Shown here one piece after another: positions 12,440 to 24,420 of a DNA stretch of 64,000 bases. Under the pieces are notes generated by a model. That model was not told the origin of the DNA. It saw only the letters and a program-made list of their open reading frames with translations, and did not search any database. A program made the translations under genes and the position numbers. The number at the start of each line of letters is the position of its first letter. The stretch's first letter is position 1. Source of the stretch: Stratiolaelaps scimitus (Eukaryota > Arthropoda > Arachnida > Mesostigmata > Laelapidae); contig JABWDB010000014.1 in the NCBI GenBank assembly GCA_019614645.1, positions 248,001 to 312,000 of the forward strand. The letters run 5' to 3'.

Positions 12440-12918
12440 AGGGTTGTCGGTCGTACTTGCTTTCATATGTGACCGATATCTTAGAAGTGGCAAAGGAGCG
12501 CCTCGGCTTCTCAGCCCGGACCGGCGATGTGAGTACGGGTGTAGGGAGAGACGTCACTGATGGACGGATCGAGGGCGGGCCTACTGAACGAAAGCAAGGA
12601 GGAACGCCGCACCGCATCGACATCCCGCTCTCTGCCCCCAGCGCCGTCACCGTCACCGCCGGCGTTCCAGGATCCTGACTCAGGTCTCAGGCCCGTCGGC
12701 GCCACCCGTGATGGAACGTTTGGTCAAACCCACCAGGATCACGCTGCCGAGCGAGCCCGACGTCCCAAGTCAACCCAACCTAGCGACCAGCCCCAGCCCC
12801 CAACGATCGGCAGAAGCGTCGCTCTGGGCAATGGTGGTGCCGCGACATTCAGCGGCGTCGGTGAGTGCTTGGAGGTACAGACTCTCTCAGGCTGATTCGG
12901 TCTCACTACTACTACTGC

Positions 12919-12954
<36 letters not shown>

Positions 12955-13100
12955 TCGATTCTGTGATCGTCCCCAACGCGTTCGTTCGCCCCCGTCTCTC
13001 TCTCTCTATTTCTCTTACACTTCAGCCACTCTCCATCAACTCGGCAGCTTGCAATCAGACCATCGGTATATCGGCCCAATTAAGGCGTTGCGGCCAGTGA
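12440..13100 (+). other. GC-rich island with candidate exon ending at 12859
   Basis: This segment is much GC-richer than its surroundings and open in two or three plus-strand frames. A plausible acceptor (pyrimidine-rich tract ending CTTAG near 12484) and strong donor-like GTGAGT sites at 12529 and 12860 occur. Frame A, open from 12545, gives a Ser/Pro/Gln-rich product (LLNESKEERRTAST, PPAPSPSPPAFQDPDSG). Frame B, through 12708-12860, gives ERLVKPTRITLPSEPDVPSQ and ends HSAAS at the donor. Either could be a disordered coding exon, or the block may be promoter and 5' untranslated DNA. I do not recognise a domain. The (GCC)n run at 12921-12954 would encode poly-Pro or poly-Ala but lies past the donor. 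Confidence 0.25.
12921..12954. repeat. (GCC)n trinucleotide repeat
   Basis: About eleven GCC units preceded by CTACTACTACTACTGCTG, inside the GC-rich island. Trinucleotide purity in an island is often seen in promoters or exons. Confidence 0.9.
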
Positions 13101-13112
13101 TGGTGGTCATAC

Positions 13113-13131
13113 ATATATATATATATATATA
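13113..13131. repeat. (TA)n microsatellite
   Basis: A short TA array at the edge of the GC-rich island. Confidence 0.85.
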
Positions 13132-13789
13132 GGCCATAGGTTCCACACAGAGGTTCTCTGCTTCACATAGGCTCCACAGAGCGGGTTAGGTTGTGCTGGG
13201 CAGCAGCCACTTCCCAGTCCTCACTCCATTTCGACTCCTGCCTGTTCCACTGCCTCATCCGACGCAGGGCACAGGACTGAGAGGTGTCCCGTATGTCTCC
13301 GTTTCGTTGCCACGTTTCACTTGGCTGTTGTAGTCTACTCGAGTGTTGTGTGCAGCATGGTGGAGAGACATTGCTCTTGGTCCTTCTCGGGACCGACCGT
13401 ACGCCAGTATACAACTGGTAGTGGAGAATAGTACAAGTAGAGCAGAAAAAAAACCGGTGGCCAATATAAGGCGTAAATTGTATTGTCTCCAGTGTTATCG
13501 GCGAAGCCACTGTTGTCGGAGGTGCAAGAACCAGCCGTCGGGCGTTGCACCCAGCACGAACGGACTCGTCCAGAAGAGGCGCGAATGTCAGGAACTCGTT
13601 ATGGCTCATAGCGTCTACATAATAGCCGGTTAGTGCGGCAGCTGTAACGTCAGCAGCCATAGCCGGAGCAAGGCAACAATCACAAGGGCCACGTAACGAA
13701 TGGCATCCTACCACGTAGACCGCAAAGAACACAGCAGATGAAGAGTGGAACGGTAAATAGATCATATTAAATGCCGATGTTCATCGTCG

Positions 13790-14097
13790 TCGTTGATGAT
13801 CACGATGATGTTGTTGTTGTTATTGCTGCTGCTGGTGCTGGTGCTGCTGCTGTTCCTGTAACTAGAGGAATTGGCAGAGACCCGAGGGGAGATGGGGGCG
13901 GCCTGCCGCGTGCTGCAGAATACAACAAGTCGGCAGCGGCGAATGGCAACAGTATCTATCTGTTGTGTGTATTCTAATAGATATTGAACAGGCATACACA
14001 GACCAAATATTAGCCTTATATACATTAGGTGCAGTGGATGCCGCTGTTGGTGTAAACATCGGCGAAGCAGCAGCCAGAAACAGCAGCAGCAGCAGCG
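13790..14097. repeat. CTG/TTG and CAG triplet runs facing each other
   Basis: GTTGTTGTTGTTATTGCTGCTGC and further CTG units at about 13808-13853 face a CAG run at about 14080-14096. The two runs are complementary across about 230 bases and could pair. Overlapping open frames here produce only Ala, Ser, Asn or Cys runs, so coding is doubtful. Confidence 0.6.
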
Positions 14098-14099
14098 AA

Positions 14100-14700
14100 T
14101 AACAACTTGCAAATTCGATCTATGCGTAAATTATACAGCAACGATGGCGCTTGTGTACCTGTACAGCTTTAGTCGTTCTAACCAGACATCGTGTTCAGTA
14201 GAATACCGGGAACACACCACGTTCGTTGAGGGAGAAATAGAAAAACATGAGTACGAGATATGATAACAGTATTGAGAGATTCTTGATCTCAAGAATAGGT
14301 AATAAGCAAAAGTAGATCATGTGGGCAAATGCCATCACGATATCAATCAGCCGACAAACTTGCAGGGCCAAGCTCGCGAGGCCAAGCAAATCCAGGTGTA
14401 ACAGAAAGAATATCTATGACGAATATTAGATATCACTAGCTCAGCAGCATCCGCTAGGAAGGATCCTGATCCTAACACATGTCTATGAATTTTATTTATA
14501 TTATTATAAGTCCGTTATGCTTAGGGGAGATGGCCTGTTTATTACGAAATTTGTTTGTCGGATATAAAGATTTTGTAAACGATCTCTGAGGTCTCGTTTC
14601 TACTGGGGACCATTATTGCTTGAAGTAGATGTTAATTATGAAAGATCTCACATCAGAGACCTCACACTCATATATGATATTATATATACATATTCGTTTA
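14100..14700. other. Non-coding stretch, nothing recognised
   Basis: AT-rich DNA without repeats, transposon motifs or splice-bounded open frames that I can support. Confidence 0.4.
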
Positions 14701-14725
14701 TATTCATGCATGAATATACACATAT

Positions 14726-14730
<5 letters not shown>

Positions 14731-14777
<47 letters not shown>
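14731..14777. repeat. (TA)n microsatellite with inverted flanks
   Basis: A TA array of about 47 bases. The flanks ACACATATAGAGATATA and TATATCTATATGTGT are near-complementary, so the whole stretch of about 80 bases is palindromic. Confidence 0.85.
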
Positions 14778-14779
<2 letters not shown>

Positions 14780-15648
14780 ATATGTGTATATATATGTGCT
14801 TGTTACGTCTACTGAAACACTATTTACAACTCCAGGTTACTTTGCATAATGAACTTTACAAGGATAGTCGCGTGCGTCGGTTGGTAGCCTGCCACTCAGT
14901 TCGGACACATGGCCCTGATTTTCATTCACGTCTTGTCTCCTGTGTACTCGCGACTTATCATAAATACTTGTGGCACACTTTATACAGGGAGCAGTAAAGA
15001 ACGCTGTGAATCATCAAGTCCACACCACTAGGCCGGGGAATAGTAGGCTTTGACATACAACTTTGTGACTATACAATACATTATTGTAGATGTCCATTTC
15101 TATTTCGTTTCTATCGATTCCGACGAACTCAATAAACACCGGGGGGGTGTACAACAGTAGACTACAACAGTTCGCTACGGCGTGTACCTACAGTTGGGAA
15201 TCCCTAGGGTCTTTAAGTGGAAGTCTATTTGCTCCCAATCACAGGTTACCAGAGTGTTTGCTAATTTTTGCCCGATGCCCTTTGCCTTCATTAATTAATA
15301 ACGTACATGAGATAATATTAGTTATTCACATCAAGAAGGTTCAAAAAAAGGAAAGTTTTCAGTATTGTTCCAATGCTCATAGAGTCTTGAAGAAAAAGCG
15401 GCTCCGGAACCTGCAGGAAGAGAATACAATACGCCAAAAACACGATGGAAACCTTTTTCACCAAATTGATCTGGATATCGTTCACCACTTGGCGTGTCTG
15501 CGTCGCTCAAAGTCTGAATCACATTGAAATAAAGGTCGCTTCGATATACTACCATATATAAAATAATACATGACAGTATTGATCATGGAACGACAATACA
15601 ACGTGCTGGCACTACTATAATTCCACATTGTTATTGCAGAAACATAAA

Positions 15649-15675
15649 AAAAGGTTGAAGATGAATCAACCTTTT
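15649..15675. repeat. 10-bp perfect hairpin
   Basis: AAAAGGTTGA at 15649-15658 pairs exactly with TCAACCTTTT at 15666-15675 across a 7-base loop. It looks like an intrinsic terminator, but the surroundings are eukaryotic, so that role is unlikely. Confidence 0.6.
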
Positions 15676-18133
15676 CTGTATCATAGAATGTATACGAGCA
15701 GTTGAAGCAACCATACAAACTTATATGTATATGTAGATCGATGTTTGTGGTCGTAAGCTCGTTCTGTATGCCACCTAAATACGCACAAGTAATAACTTGC
15801 TAGTTCGTTTTAATTAGTCTATTTAAGTCAGGTGTAATGGGATGAGTGTCATGAATTTAACATGGGAACATGATTTTGATGGTTGTTTCTTTGCTTTTGT
15901 TATGTCTAATAGTGTTACGGGGTCTTCTTCGAATGGTAACGATTGGATAGGCACAGTTCGGTGTACACATCGCTGTCGTCTTTACTGTGCTGACTTGTGC
16001 CCATTGAGCCAATTTTCTTGTTCTATTTTACGTGGCAAAGATGTCTGCGTGTCTGCTCTCGATAATCGCTGAATGTGTCACCGTAAATTATAAAAACGCC
16101 AGCCCGGATATTAAACCAATGTGCAAATTAAATATGCCATATAAATCTCAAGCATGTACCTCTCAATCAACTTTTTATTCGATCGTAAGTCATGTATGAT
16201 AATGCTTGCATGACAACCGCTTCAGTAGCGCCCGTTGCGCTCTTCTGGCGGATTCCAAATAACGAATCTAATAACGAATATAACGACCTGTGTAACAGGC
16301 CATCTTCTATTTTCCACAGCGATCACATTTCGCCTTTCCTTGTTCGAAATGAATTTTCGAAGCCGCATGCTGTGGCGGACACATGCGTATTCTGTTCAAG
16401 GCCTACTAGAAATACAACCTCTTGAATATGGGAGATGCTTTCGACATTGCACAGTGACGCCACAAGCTGCTAAGAAACATTTCTGCTGAAACAGCTCCCT
16501 TCGAGAAGACTTAACCTTTGCATAAGCCAGCTAGCCTGCTCAAGTGCCCCATGACCAGTGCGCCCCACGTCGACGACCTGTTCACGTGATCTGGGATGGA
16601 AGAAGGACGAGGGCATTTGAGGATAATGAGAAGAGGTTCCTTTAAAACTTCAACGTGTGCGCCCACTCTTCGCATCCTGTTGCACTTAGTGAGTGAGGCT
16701 CAACCCGGACACTCACTACGGCTACTAACACTATACGGCTGACCGGATATTGGTTTCTCGTGGATAAAACGACAAGACAACATTAACATTCATAGTTCTA
16801 GTGCACGCTCTCTTTAACGTGCGTCGTAAAACAGAACGCTAGTCGACGGTATTGTGGCTAGACACTGCCACTGGGAGTCGGGAGCCAGCCAGGGCGTGCA
16901 GGTCGGAGCGGTTGCGTCAAATTTACGAGAGTGGAGGAAAACGACAGTGGCGGAGTGAGATGCGCCTGCTTACAAGGATGTATAATAGTTGCCGAAAGGT
17001 GTGCAGGACAAGAAGAAACCGCCCGAAGGAACAACGGTGAAGCTTCCTTCCGGCTTTCGAAGACAAAGGTTCAACGGAGGGGGGGTCATCCTCGATCCTA
17101 AAGAACTGTTGTGGTTCGTCAAAAGCAACACTGTGCCAGCGGTGGATGCCAGAGAAGCCTTATGCTAGCAACGAGTCTTACTTTTCGGCGCACGATAGTG
17201 CCGTATACCCCTGTGATTCGAGCCTTTGTGACCCAGTAGTGGTAGTATTATTATATGGGTGGACGAGCCGTGTGCCACCCCTTGAGCCGGCAATGTTAAC
17301 TGCTCCATAGGGGTGCGTCGACATCCACTGGGACATACATATGTTAGGTATACGCACTTTCAGCTTTGTAACTTGAGAGGGACAGTAAAACGAGGCAAAA
17401 ACAAGTTATTCCCATAGCGGAAGGGCGAGAGAGAGAGGGAGAGAGAGGGAGAAAAAAGAGCTATTTCACTATGCTCTAGGAGGGGCTGTTTCGTCGGAAG
17501 GCATCCCGCCTATGACCGTGGGGAACGAATACGCAGATGACAAATGCCACAAGTCGAAAGAGAAGAACCAAAGCGAGGAGCGATAACAACAGGATGGGTA
17601 GCGAGAAGGGTGAAACAACGATAGGAACCGTCAAGAATTTATGACTGTCCTCGGATCAACAACTGAAAACGATGCCACCGGTGGCTGGCGGCTAGACTAC
17701 AATACTAAAAGGAAGGCAAGGCGGTGGTGAGCACAGGGCTCGTGTAAGTGTGCAGTCGGTTTGTTTTTCGTATAGCCACTATCAGGTGTGAGCCACTGTC
17801 ACCGCTTACTATGTTAGGTACTGACGTATGTAAATAGGTTGGTAGGTGGATATTTATGTAGTAGTTGTAGCAAGGTAAAATTCTAACATCGCTGGCCACG
17901 CCCTCATCAGCTGTGACCCATGGGAGAAACTACCGATGCTGGAGAGGCACAGCCCACCTAGGCTAATGCTTCATTTTGAAAGGTATCTAAAAATATGAAT
18001 GCTGTTCAGAATCATACAGTGCAAATAATTTCAAATCCTATTTCACAAGTACTCACAGTGTGACTTGGACCTAGTTGTATAGCTTGGGAAAATTGTGTCT
18101 TAGCTATGGGGATCAGCTATTGTAACTAGTATG

Positions 18134-18167
18134 GTTATAATAGCAGTTATAACAGAGCTATTATAAC
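18134..18167. repeat. 11-bp perfect hairpin
   Basis: GTTATAATAGC at 18134-18144 pairs exactly with GCTATTATAAC at 18157-18167, with a 12-base loop that itself repeats AGTTATAAC. Confidence 0.6.
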
Positions 18168-19017
18168 TGGTACAGAAGAAGCGATTTAACTATACTGCAT
18201 GGGCTGAGGAAAATAACTATTGAAATAAAAATACATTTATAGACATTTTCGAGTTAAATGCCTGACCGTGTGCCATGTGACGCGAATTACTAAGGAATAG
18301 GTGGCCTTAATACCAATGTTTTTCCAAACCACTTCTATTCACGCACTATAGCTTATTAAACTATTTTAGGTAGAAGGGTTCACGAGTTTATGCTCGCCTA
18401 CATTTTCACAAATAGGACACTTTAACTTGGGTCGTATTTTCGTTCACACGTAAATTTCCCGTGGTCGTTAGTAAAATGACTAATGGCCAGCTCGTAAGCG
18501 AAAATAGTGGTGAGAACGTTTAATAATCACTGGTCGCAAAGGCAGATTATCCTACCCTCTCTTTATGAAAACCTCGCACCAACGGAAATGATCACACAGA
18601 AATCGACTGTAGGGATTCCACGAGTACTATCACCTTTTACAAATACATTACGACTATGCCAAGGAATGGCAGTATCTAGAACTAGGTACCTTGTTGTGGT
18701 GCCGACTTAGATAGAGGAAGTGAGACAAATCTTTAATTTCGCTCTTATATATATATATATACATTTGTAAACGTCTTTTCGATGAAGAAGAAGTCCTTGG
18801 TGATTCGTATACGTTTTCCAAGAACGAGTAATCTCGAAGGTGGTTGACGGCCGCACCGTTGTCCTGTTGGTTCGGCTAGCCTTGACCTGGCCCAATGCAT
18901 ATTCCTTGTTACCGACTAAGCATCATGTTCAAAAAGAGTTTATCCATTACTTTCAGTTGATCGGTATGACGTGTGGCATTAATCAGTCACCCTGAGTACG
19001 TTTTGACCAATACACAA

Positions 19018-19052
19018 TTATATATATATATATACATATATATACACATATA
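19018..19052. repeat. TA/TACA microsatellite
   Basis: An imperfect TA array interrupted by CA, in non-coding DNA. Confidence 0.8.
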
Positions 19053-22000
19053 TAAACAAACATTCTGATAGCATATCAAACTTCGGTAAAAACCTTGAAC
19101 AGCTGCCGGGATTTAAGCAAAATTAGCTAAATTAATGAAATGTTATTTATCTTCGAAAGAGCCAAAGGTTTCTCTAATAATCTCTCTAATTATTGCCTGT
19201 TAACAATTAAGTGAGAGCTAAGAAAAAAATATGGGGACCAACTAAACCGTATACCGCGCATCGGGCAGCGACTACCGCTACACTTCTGTCGTTCATTTAG
19301 CCTCTCATTTCGAGCAGGCTAACATAGGTTTCAGCCGTTTCATCTTGCCTCTCTTCAATCGTCAAGGCGGTAAAATTAAATTGATTTCGAGTTGACATTG
19401 TTGAAACTCCAGCCAGCTTTCAGCACACAGACATCAGCATGCCGTACAGCATCCCCGTAGACGTCAACAGCTATTACATTTGCTCTGTTCGAAGACAACA
19501 CGACATCATTGTCCGTCGAAGGACAAGGCTACTTCGCACTCAGCAGCCGATTTGCCGAGTGCCGTCGTGGGTCGAAAACATTTAGCCTTCAATCTTTGCG
19601 TCTCGAAGCGGTTAATAGAAACCGGTTCAGTGGGCGATTGAAGTTGACGACAACACATAGCCAGCAGGGGTAATAGCCATGTCAAGTACGAACCAGCTCT
19701 GCCGAATCTGTACAAACGAACAAATTATAGTATGTGATCATCTGTGTACATACTTTCGATCGAATATCGAGTCAATCCCTTTCATGCTATTTTCGATATT
19801 CACGAGATGTGTTGGGTTCAAATTCGTAACAGCAGGTAAGCAGTATTAAGTAATCAATCCGAAGCGAGAGATAAAATCTTCACTCACGTTTGACTTGTAC
19901 TATACCGTTGATTCCTCTGGACTCTGTTGCGCTAATAAAAACTTTCCCAACTGGGCTGAAGGTAAATCAACGAATTTCAAAGGGTGTTCAGCGGGGTCCA
20001 TGCCGCAGTATTTTTTTATTAAATCTTTGAAAAAAAATTTCTATCTGCTTTTAATGTACAAGTCTGAGTAAAATCACCTCCTTACTATAATTTTTGCAGT
20101 GCACCATTGACCAATGACTTTAATAATCTCATGTGCCGATGACAATGAATTGATTCCCACCATTCTTTCTAGAACTCTGTATACACGATACAGTTCCTCT
20201 TTTTCATCTGATTCTCGAGATCATAACGTTTCTCGGCACGACCACGCGTCTTGAGGACCACCGCTTTGATAACCTTTGTAAGGACCTTAGCGAAAACAAG
20301 ATGTTCTATTGAAGATGTATAGCAAATGCACTGGGGGAGATGAATACATTCGTGTCAATCAGGTAGGACCGTTCTTGCATGCTGTATACTCAATTTTTGA
20401 GGGATCCCATGTATGAGCCAGTACATACAAGGACTGCTCGTAACACTATCTTCGGTTGGGTTGCTTACTATTAATTCAAATTTAGCCTTCAAGTGAGCAC
20501 ACGTGAAGATGCCGAATACTTCTTCGCTTAACTTGAATAAAGTATTTACACAAATTTTTGCTACTGAGGTGCGAATCGCCGACTACAGGCCAGTATGTTG
20601 TCTTACTAATTTAAAAACTAAATAGTAAAGTCCTGTTGGCAACTGGACCGTTGCTCACTATCGCAGATGCGGACGATGCGTTTCGATAACTGAAACACGA
20701 TTTGCCGAAGTGCAATATGTTTCAAAGGAAAATCTATATATGAGGAGTCGTTTCTATAACAGATATTCCATTCAGTAACCATGAATAGCATCTACGAATG
20801 GCAGTCTGAAGTCTCGGAACATTTGCTACGCCTTTGGGGGCTCTCATTCTGCATTCTCTCGCGTCCAACTAGCGCTTTTTGAAGACATTCCCATCTCTAT
20901 ATAAAGGGATACACTATCATTTGGTGATTAGCTCAAGATGAATCTCGGAATCAGTCTATAACTCACTAAATAAAGGTTAAACACCGATAAATCTCAAAAT
21001 TTTTCAATGTTTCAGATGTTTGTAATAGTATCAGTGTTATGTGTCGTTATGCGTGTTATGCACAATTAAATTCAGCATAACTTTCAGGGGAGGATTGGTA
21101 GGGTTGAGTTTAGTAGTTGATTTGCACATTCACACTTCAATGTCGTTTTCGGCAACCTAGTTCACATGATCTTTTGAAGCAGAAACTTTCCTTATACTCA
21201 TCTGTACCAATCGGGGTTCATAGCTGAATTTACGCAAAATGAATAGTTTTGTTTTCCACGTGAAGCTGCTGTCTCATCGCTTGCTCCCTCGCAAAAACTT
21301 CGTCCCCGTTGAGAACAGGGGTGTTATACGCTAACGGCGTTATGCGTTATGTGTAACTCAATACGCCTCAAGTATTATGCCGTCTTCCCGCTGAGGCTGA
21401 ACATCTCTAACGAAACTCCCTTGCGCCCTCCTATTTACCACAGGTTGTGAGATGTGAACATACAAATCACAAGGATTTCCGTGGATCCCGAAAATAGATG
21501 ATCTAGAAGCTGCTTGACAGAGATCGTCCGTACGTATCGAGTTGAAGCTGAGAACACGAAAACAGCAACGTTCTTGAATGTAAGTTTCTTCGGGGAGCAC
21601 AAACTTGTGTCGCACGAACAAGGTATACCTCGTGGCGCCTGAGAATCAACGACGGTGCTTTGGGCCAACAGTCCTTCACTCAGAGTATGGCGTTGACTTA
21701 CGGAGATGTAACGCTAGTGCTCAACTTGGACTTGTCCTCTCGCAGGCATGTGGCCAAAAAGTTTTGAGACGGCGATCGTAACCAAACGTCCTGACCGTGT
21801 TGTGTCCGTCATAAGTAGCATTTAGAGCAAAGGCTGTAAGACTCACTGCAGGATTCGCAGTTTGGGGCCTATTATTCTTGTTTCGCGAGATATTAAACAT
21901 GATGGGTACTCCCTGTGGTTGTAATTATATGAAATCTGACTAACCCGCAATTTTTGCTCAAGGCACCTATATTGGGCTGGCGGAATTCTTGTTTTATAAT

Positions 22001-22664
22001 CTCGTGTCTTCTTTCTTGACGTAGAGCTTCAAGCGATATGCCTGAATTAGTTCCCGAAGTCGAAAAGCGGCCCAGAGAATCATGGAGTTGACTGACACAT
22101 ACATCAGGCGACATCTGCTTATCTTTTGGCGGAGTTATTCCTTTTTGCAACGTTTATTATATGGGCCGAACACACACTGCAGCAATACTACGCAATGGAC
22201 AATAGTGCCTGCAGCGCGATGGGGTGACGGCGTGACCTGGGTGGCAAATACGCATGTCTTTTTGCTCCAGGTGCCGTGGAAATCACGAACAGAATACGAT
22301 TTTGGATGATCGGTTCAATCCGCAGAAATCTGGTCTGCTATGTGTATGGCTGAAATTGCCTTGCCGTCATATAGGCTTGCTGGACAGATCCCAGATAATC
22401 CTATATGATCTACCGCCTTTAATTAGGCAAAAAAAAAAATTCAACGATGATGCATAACCCCTAACCTAAGCATTCACAGTGGATCACACCGATTCCTCTC
22501 TTGACAGAAAAGCAAAGCAATGTTACCGAGGTCGATCACAGGAAGTTACAGCTGTGGAAAAATTGTTTGCAATTTCGAATAGAGCAGGAGAAGCAATAAT
22601 CTTCATTCACGCTGTTCAAATATAAGTACGCGGTAAGCTGGTGCTAAGGACTCAACAGATTCAA

Positions 22665-22760
22665 ATAATTGCTCAGTCCCAGCAGTGCATCGAACTCGGG
22701 GCTTCAAGCTTGGAAGTCCGGCGCCCTGACCATCCCTCCACCAATCAAACCCACTGTACT
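22665..22760 (-). repeat. tRNA-derived SINE head
   Basis: On the minus strand GGTGGAGGGATGGTCAGGGC resembles an A-box region. It is followed by GCGCCGGACTTCCAAGCTTG, typical of a tRNA anticodon arm, and CCGAGTTCGATGCA, a B-box (TTCGA) at 22687-22699. Arms do not pair well enough for a working tRNA gene, so this is a decayed SINE head or tRNA pseudogene. No clear tail was found. Confidence 0.55.
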
Positions 22761-22769
22761 GCTTTTGCA

Positions 22770-24400
22770 TTATTTCATAAGACGGGTCACTTCAATGCAA
22801 ATGTCCAACGGTGGACATCGAACCTCTACACCCAAGTGTTTCCTCCAGTTGCAATATGTTACATACGATAGCAATAAAAAACCAACAACAAAAGGTTGTA
22901 TAATCAAAGAGAAACAGACTTGAATCGAAAGATGAAAGATATATATTGTAGTTATTCATAGACTGGTGTATTCGTTCATCCACTGCTAGCAATGCCTGTC
23001 CTTGGTTATACTAATTCACTAGAAAGAAGGGCAACTGCTCACCAAATTCGGTTAGCCTATCGGCAAGTAAGATTCTAAATTATATAATATCCGATAATTA
23101 TGTACTCTGCGTAATCTGCTCTCATAGTTATCCCATGTCACTGAAACTTATCAACGCAAGAACCAGAAACATCATTATCACTGACACGTATTTACGATAC
23201 GACCTTGCCTATTGTCTGAACAAAGTATATTTAAATGTCAATATACGAACCTGTATAAAGTCCGATTAGAATCTGCAAGCGAACTGTCCTGAGTTTGTAG
23301 GGACGAAGTTTACTGCGCCTCCTCTACGAACTCCTGTTTTTGAGGTGTTACGCTCCACAATCGAAACAGTCTAACACTATTATGCCTAGACATTTTCTAG
23401 ACTGCCTGGCAAAATCACTATTCAAATTCTATTCATCGCTATTATTCAACGCTCGTGTTCACCCGTCATTGACTCGTACACCCGTCGCGGCCATCAATTC
23501 AAATGGACTTCCGCAAAGCGACGATCATTGGCACAAAACTTTTGCGAAGGCAGTCCACGCAAACGTTTGAACAGCTGAGTTTCATGAGAATTCGCTTTTC
23601 CCTTACCGGGGGAACGCAACCGCCATACCGGGGCTGCACAACTACCAGGCAAGCTGGCCTTGAGGGCAAAGGCTAGATATCCAATTGGCAACCCGCGAGA
23701 AAGGTTTTTTTGCTCGGGAAAACATTCAACGAGAAGGAGGACTGGTTAAACCAAAACGAGGCGGGAATTCGGACACTGGAAGGACACGCTGCATTTGAAT
23801 AGGACGGTGCAGTTGAAAGGTATCTTACTTTGATATTTTGTGTATGATACATTCAAGCTCTATCAACGCTCCAAAGCGTTCTGGACGACTTTCCCGCAGT
23901 ATAATAAATAGAAAAACAAACGTCAGATCCATGTTGATAAGAAAGTTTCACCCCTGTGCGGTATGGACGATTGGGATCCTGTTTTATCATGTTGAGTTAC
24001 GTACTGTTTCGGAACTACTCCATGTCTAGAATTGGTACTAGTTGCAGAAATATAGCGGTGCTGTTCTTCTTCTAAAGCGGAGCTTGATTAATGTGGGTGG
24101 TGTCCAATAGATGTCATGTTTCCATATATATAGATATATATATATAACTACGGCAGCCAGCGTTTCCTCATTGACGTAGCCTGTGATGTCCCAACTCACG
24201 TTTGGAATTGTGTGAACGACTAAACGACGGTGATATTGGACCAAGATATCTCATCGAGACGAGGTGAAGATAAGTTAAATATCATCAGTTAAGTTTCTGT
24301 TTGTTCCTTGCTCCCTTGGAGTATGTCTTATGTACAGTACACGTATGCTATTTTCTATTCCCATGCTGCGAATGCTTCTCTTTGAAGAATTAGTTTGCCA
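22770..24400. other. Non-coding stretch, no supported gene
   Basis: No exon or transposon protein can be supported. A TA microsatellite lies at about 24124-24147. The stretch ends at the TA target duplication (24419-24420) of the short mariner derivative. Confidence 0.45.
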
Positions 24401-24420
24401 CCTCTGTCATATGTATAATA

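Larger units (their letters stand above)
14780..22660. other. Long stretch with no supported gene
   Basis: Nearly 8 kb in which I find no transposase, reverse transcriptase or convincing exon. It contains (TA)n arrays at 18746-18761 and 19018-19052, a 10-bp hairpin at 15649-15675, an 11-bp hairpin at 18134-18167, and a purine-rich GAGAGAGGGA tract at about 17427-17455. The 145-codon frame at 15090-15527 is AT-rich, low in complexity and unlike any family I know. Intron or intergenic DNA is the simplest reading. Confidence 0.45.

Noticed and set aside
13163..13765. 200-codon minus-strand open frame with a hydrophobic start
   Set aside because: Composition drifts into low-complexity Ser/Arg/Gln sequence, splice or promoter signals are lacking, several other frames are open in the same GC-rich DNA, and no domain is recognisable.
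15090..15527. 145-codon plus-strand open frame
   Set aside because: AT-rich sequence with Ser/Ile/Lys/Asn-biased translation, no domain and no splice or promoter context; likely chance.
15649..15675. Bacterial intrinsic terminator
   Set aside because: Hairpin with flanking A/T resembles one, but the context is eukaryotic non-coding DNA without an upstream gene.
16600..16680. Possible Tc1 piece (EDNEKRFL)
   Set aside because: A very short match to the SDEKRFN site, with no other Tc1 motifs nearby.
22254..22457. Possible mariner piece (FNPQKSGLLCVW)
   Set aside because: Only about a dozen residues resemble the mariner HPKKxLLCVWWD segment and nothing on either side continues the match.
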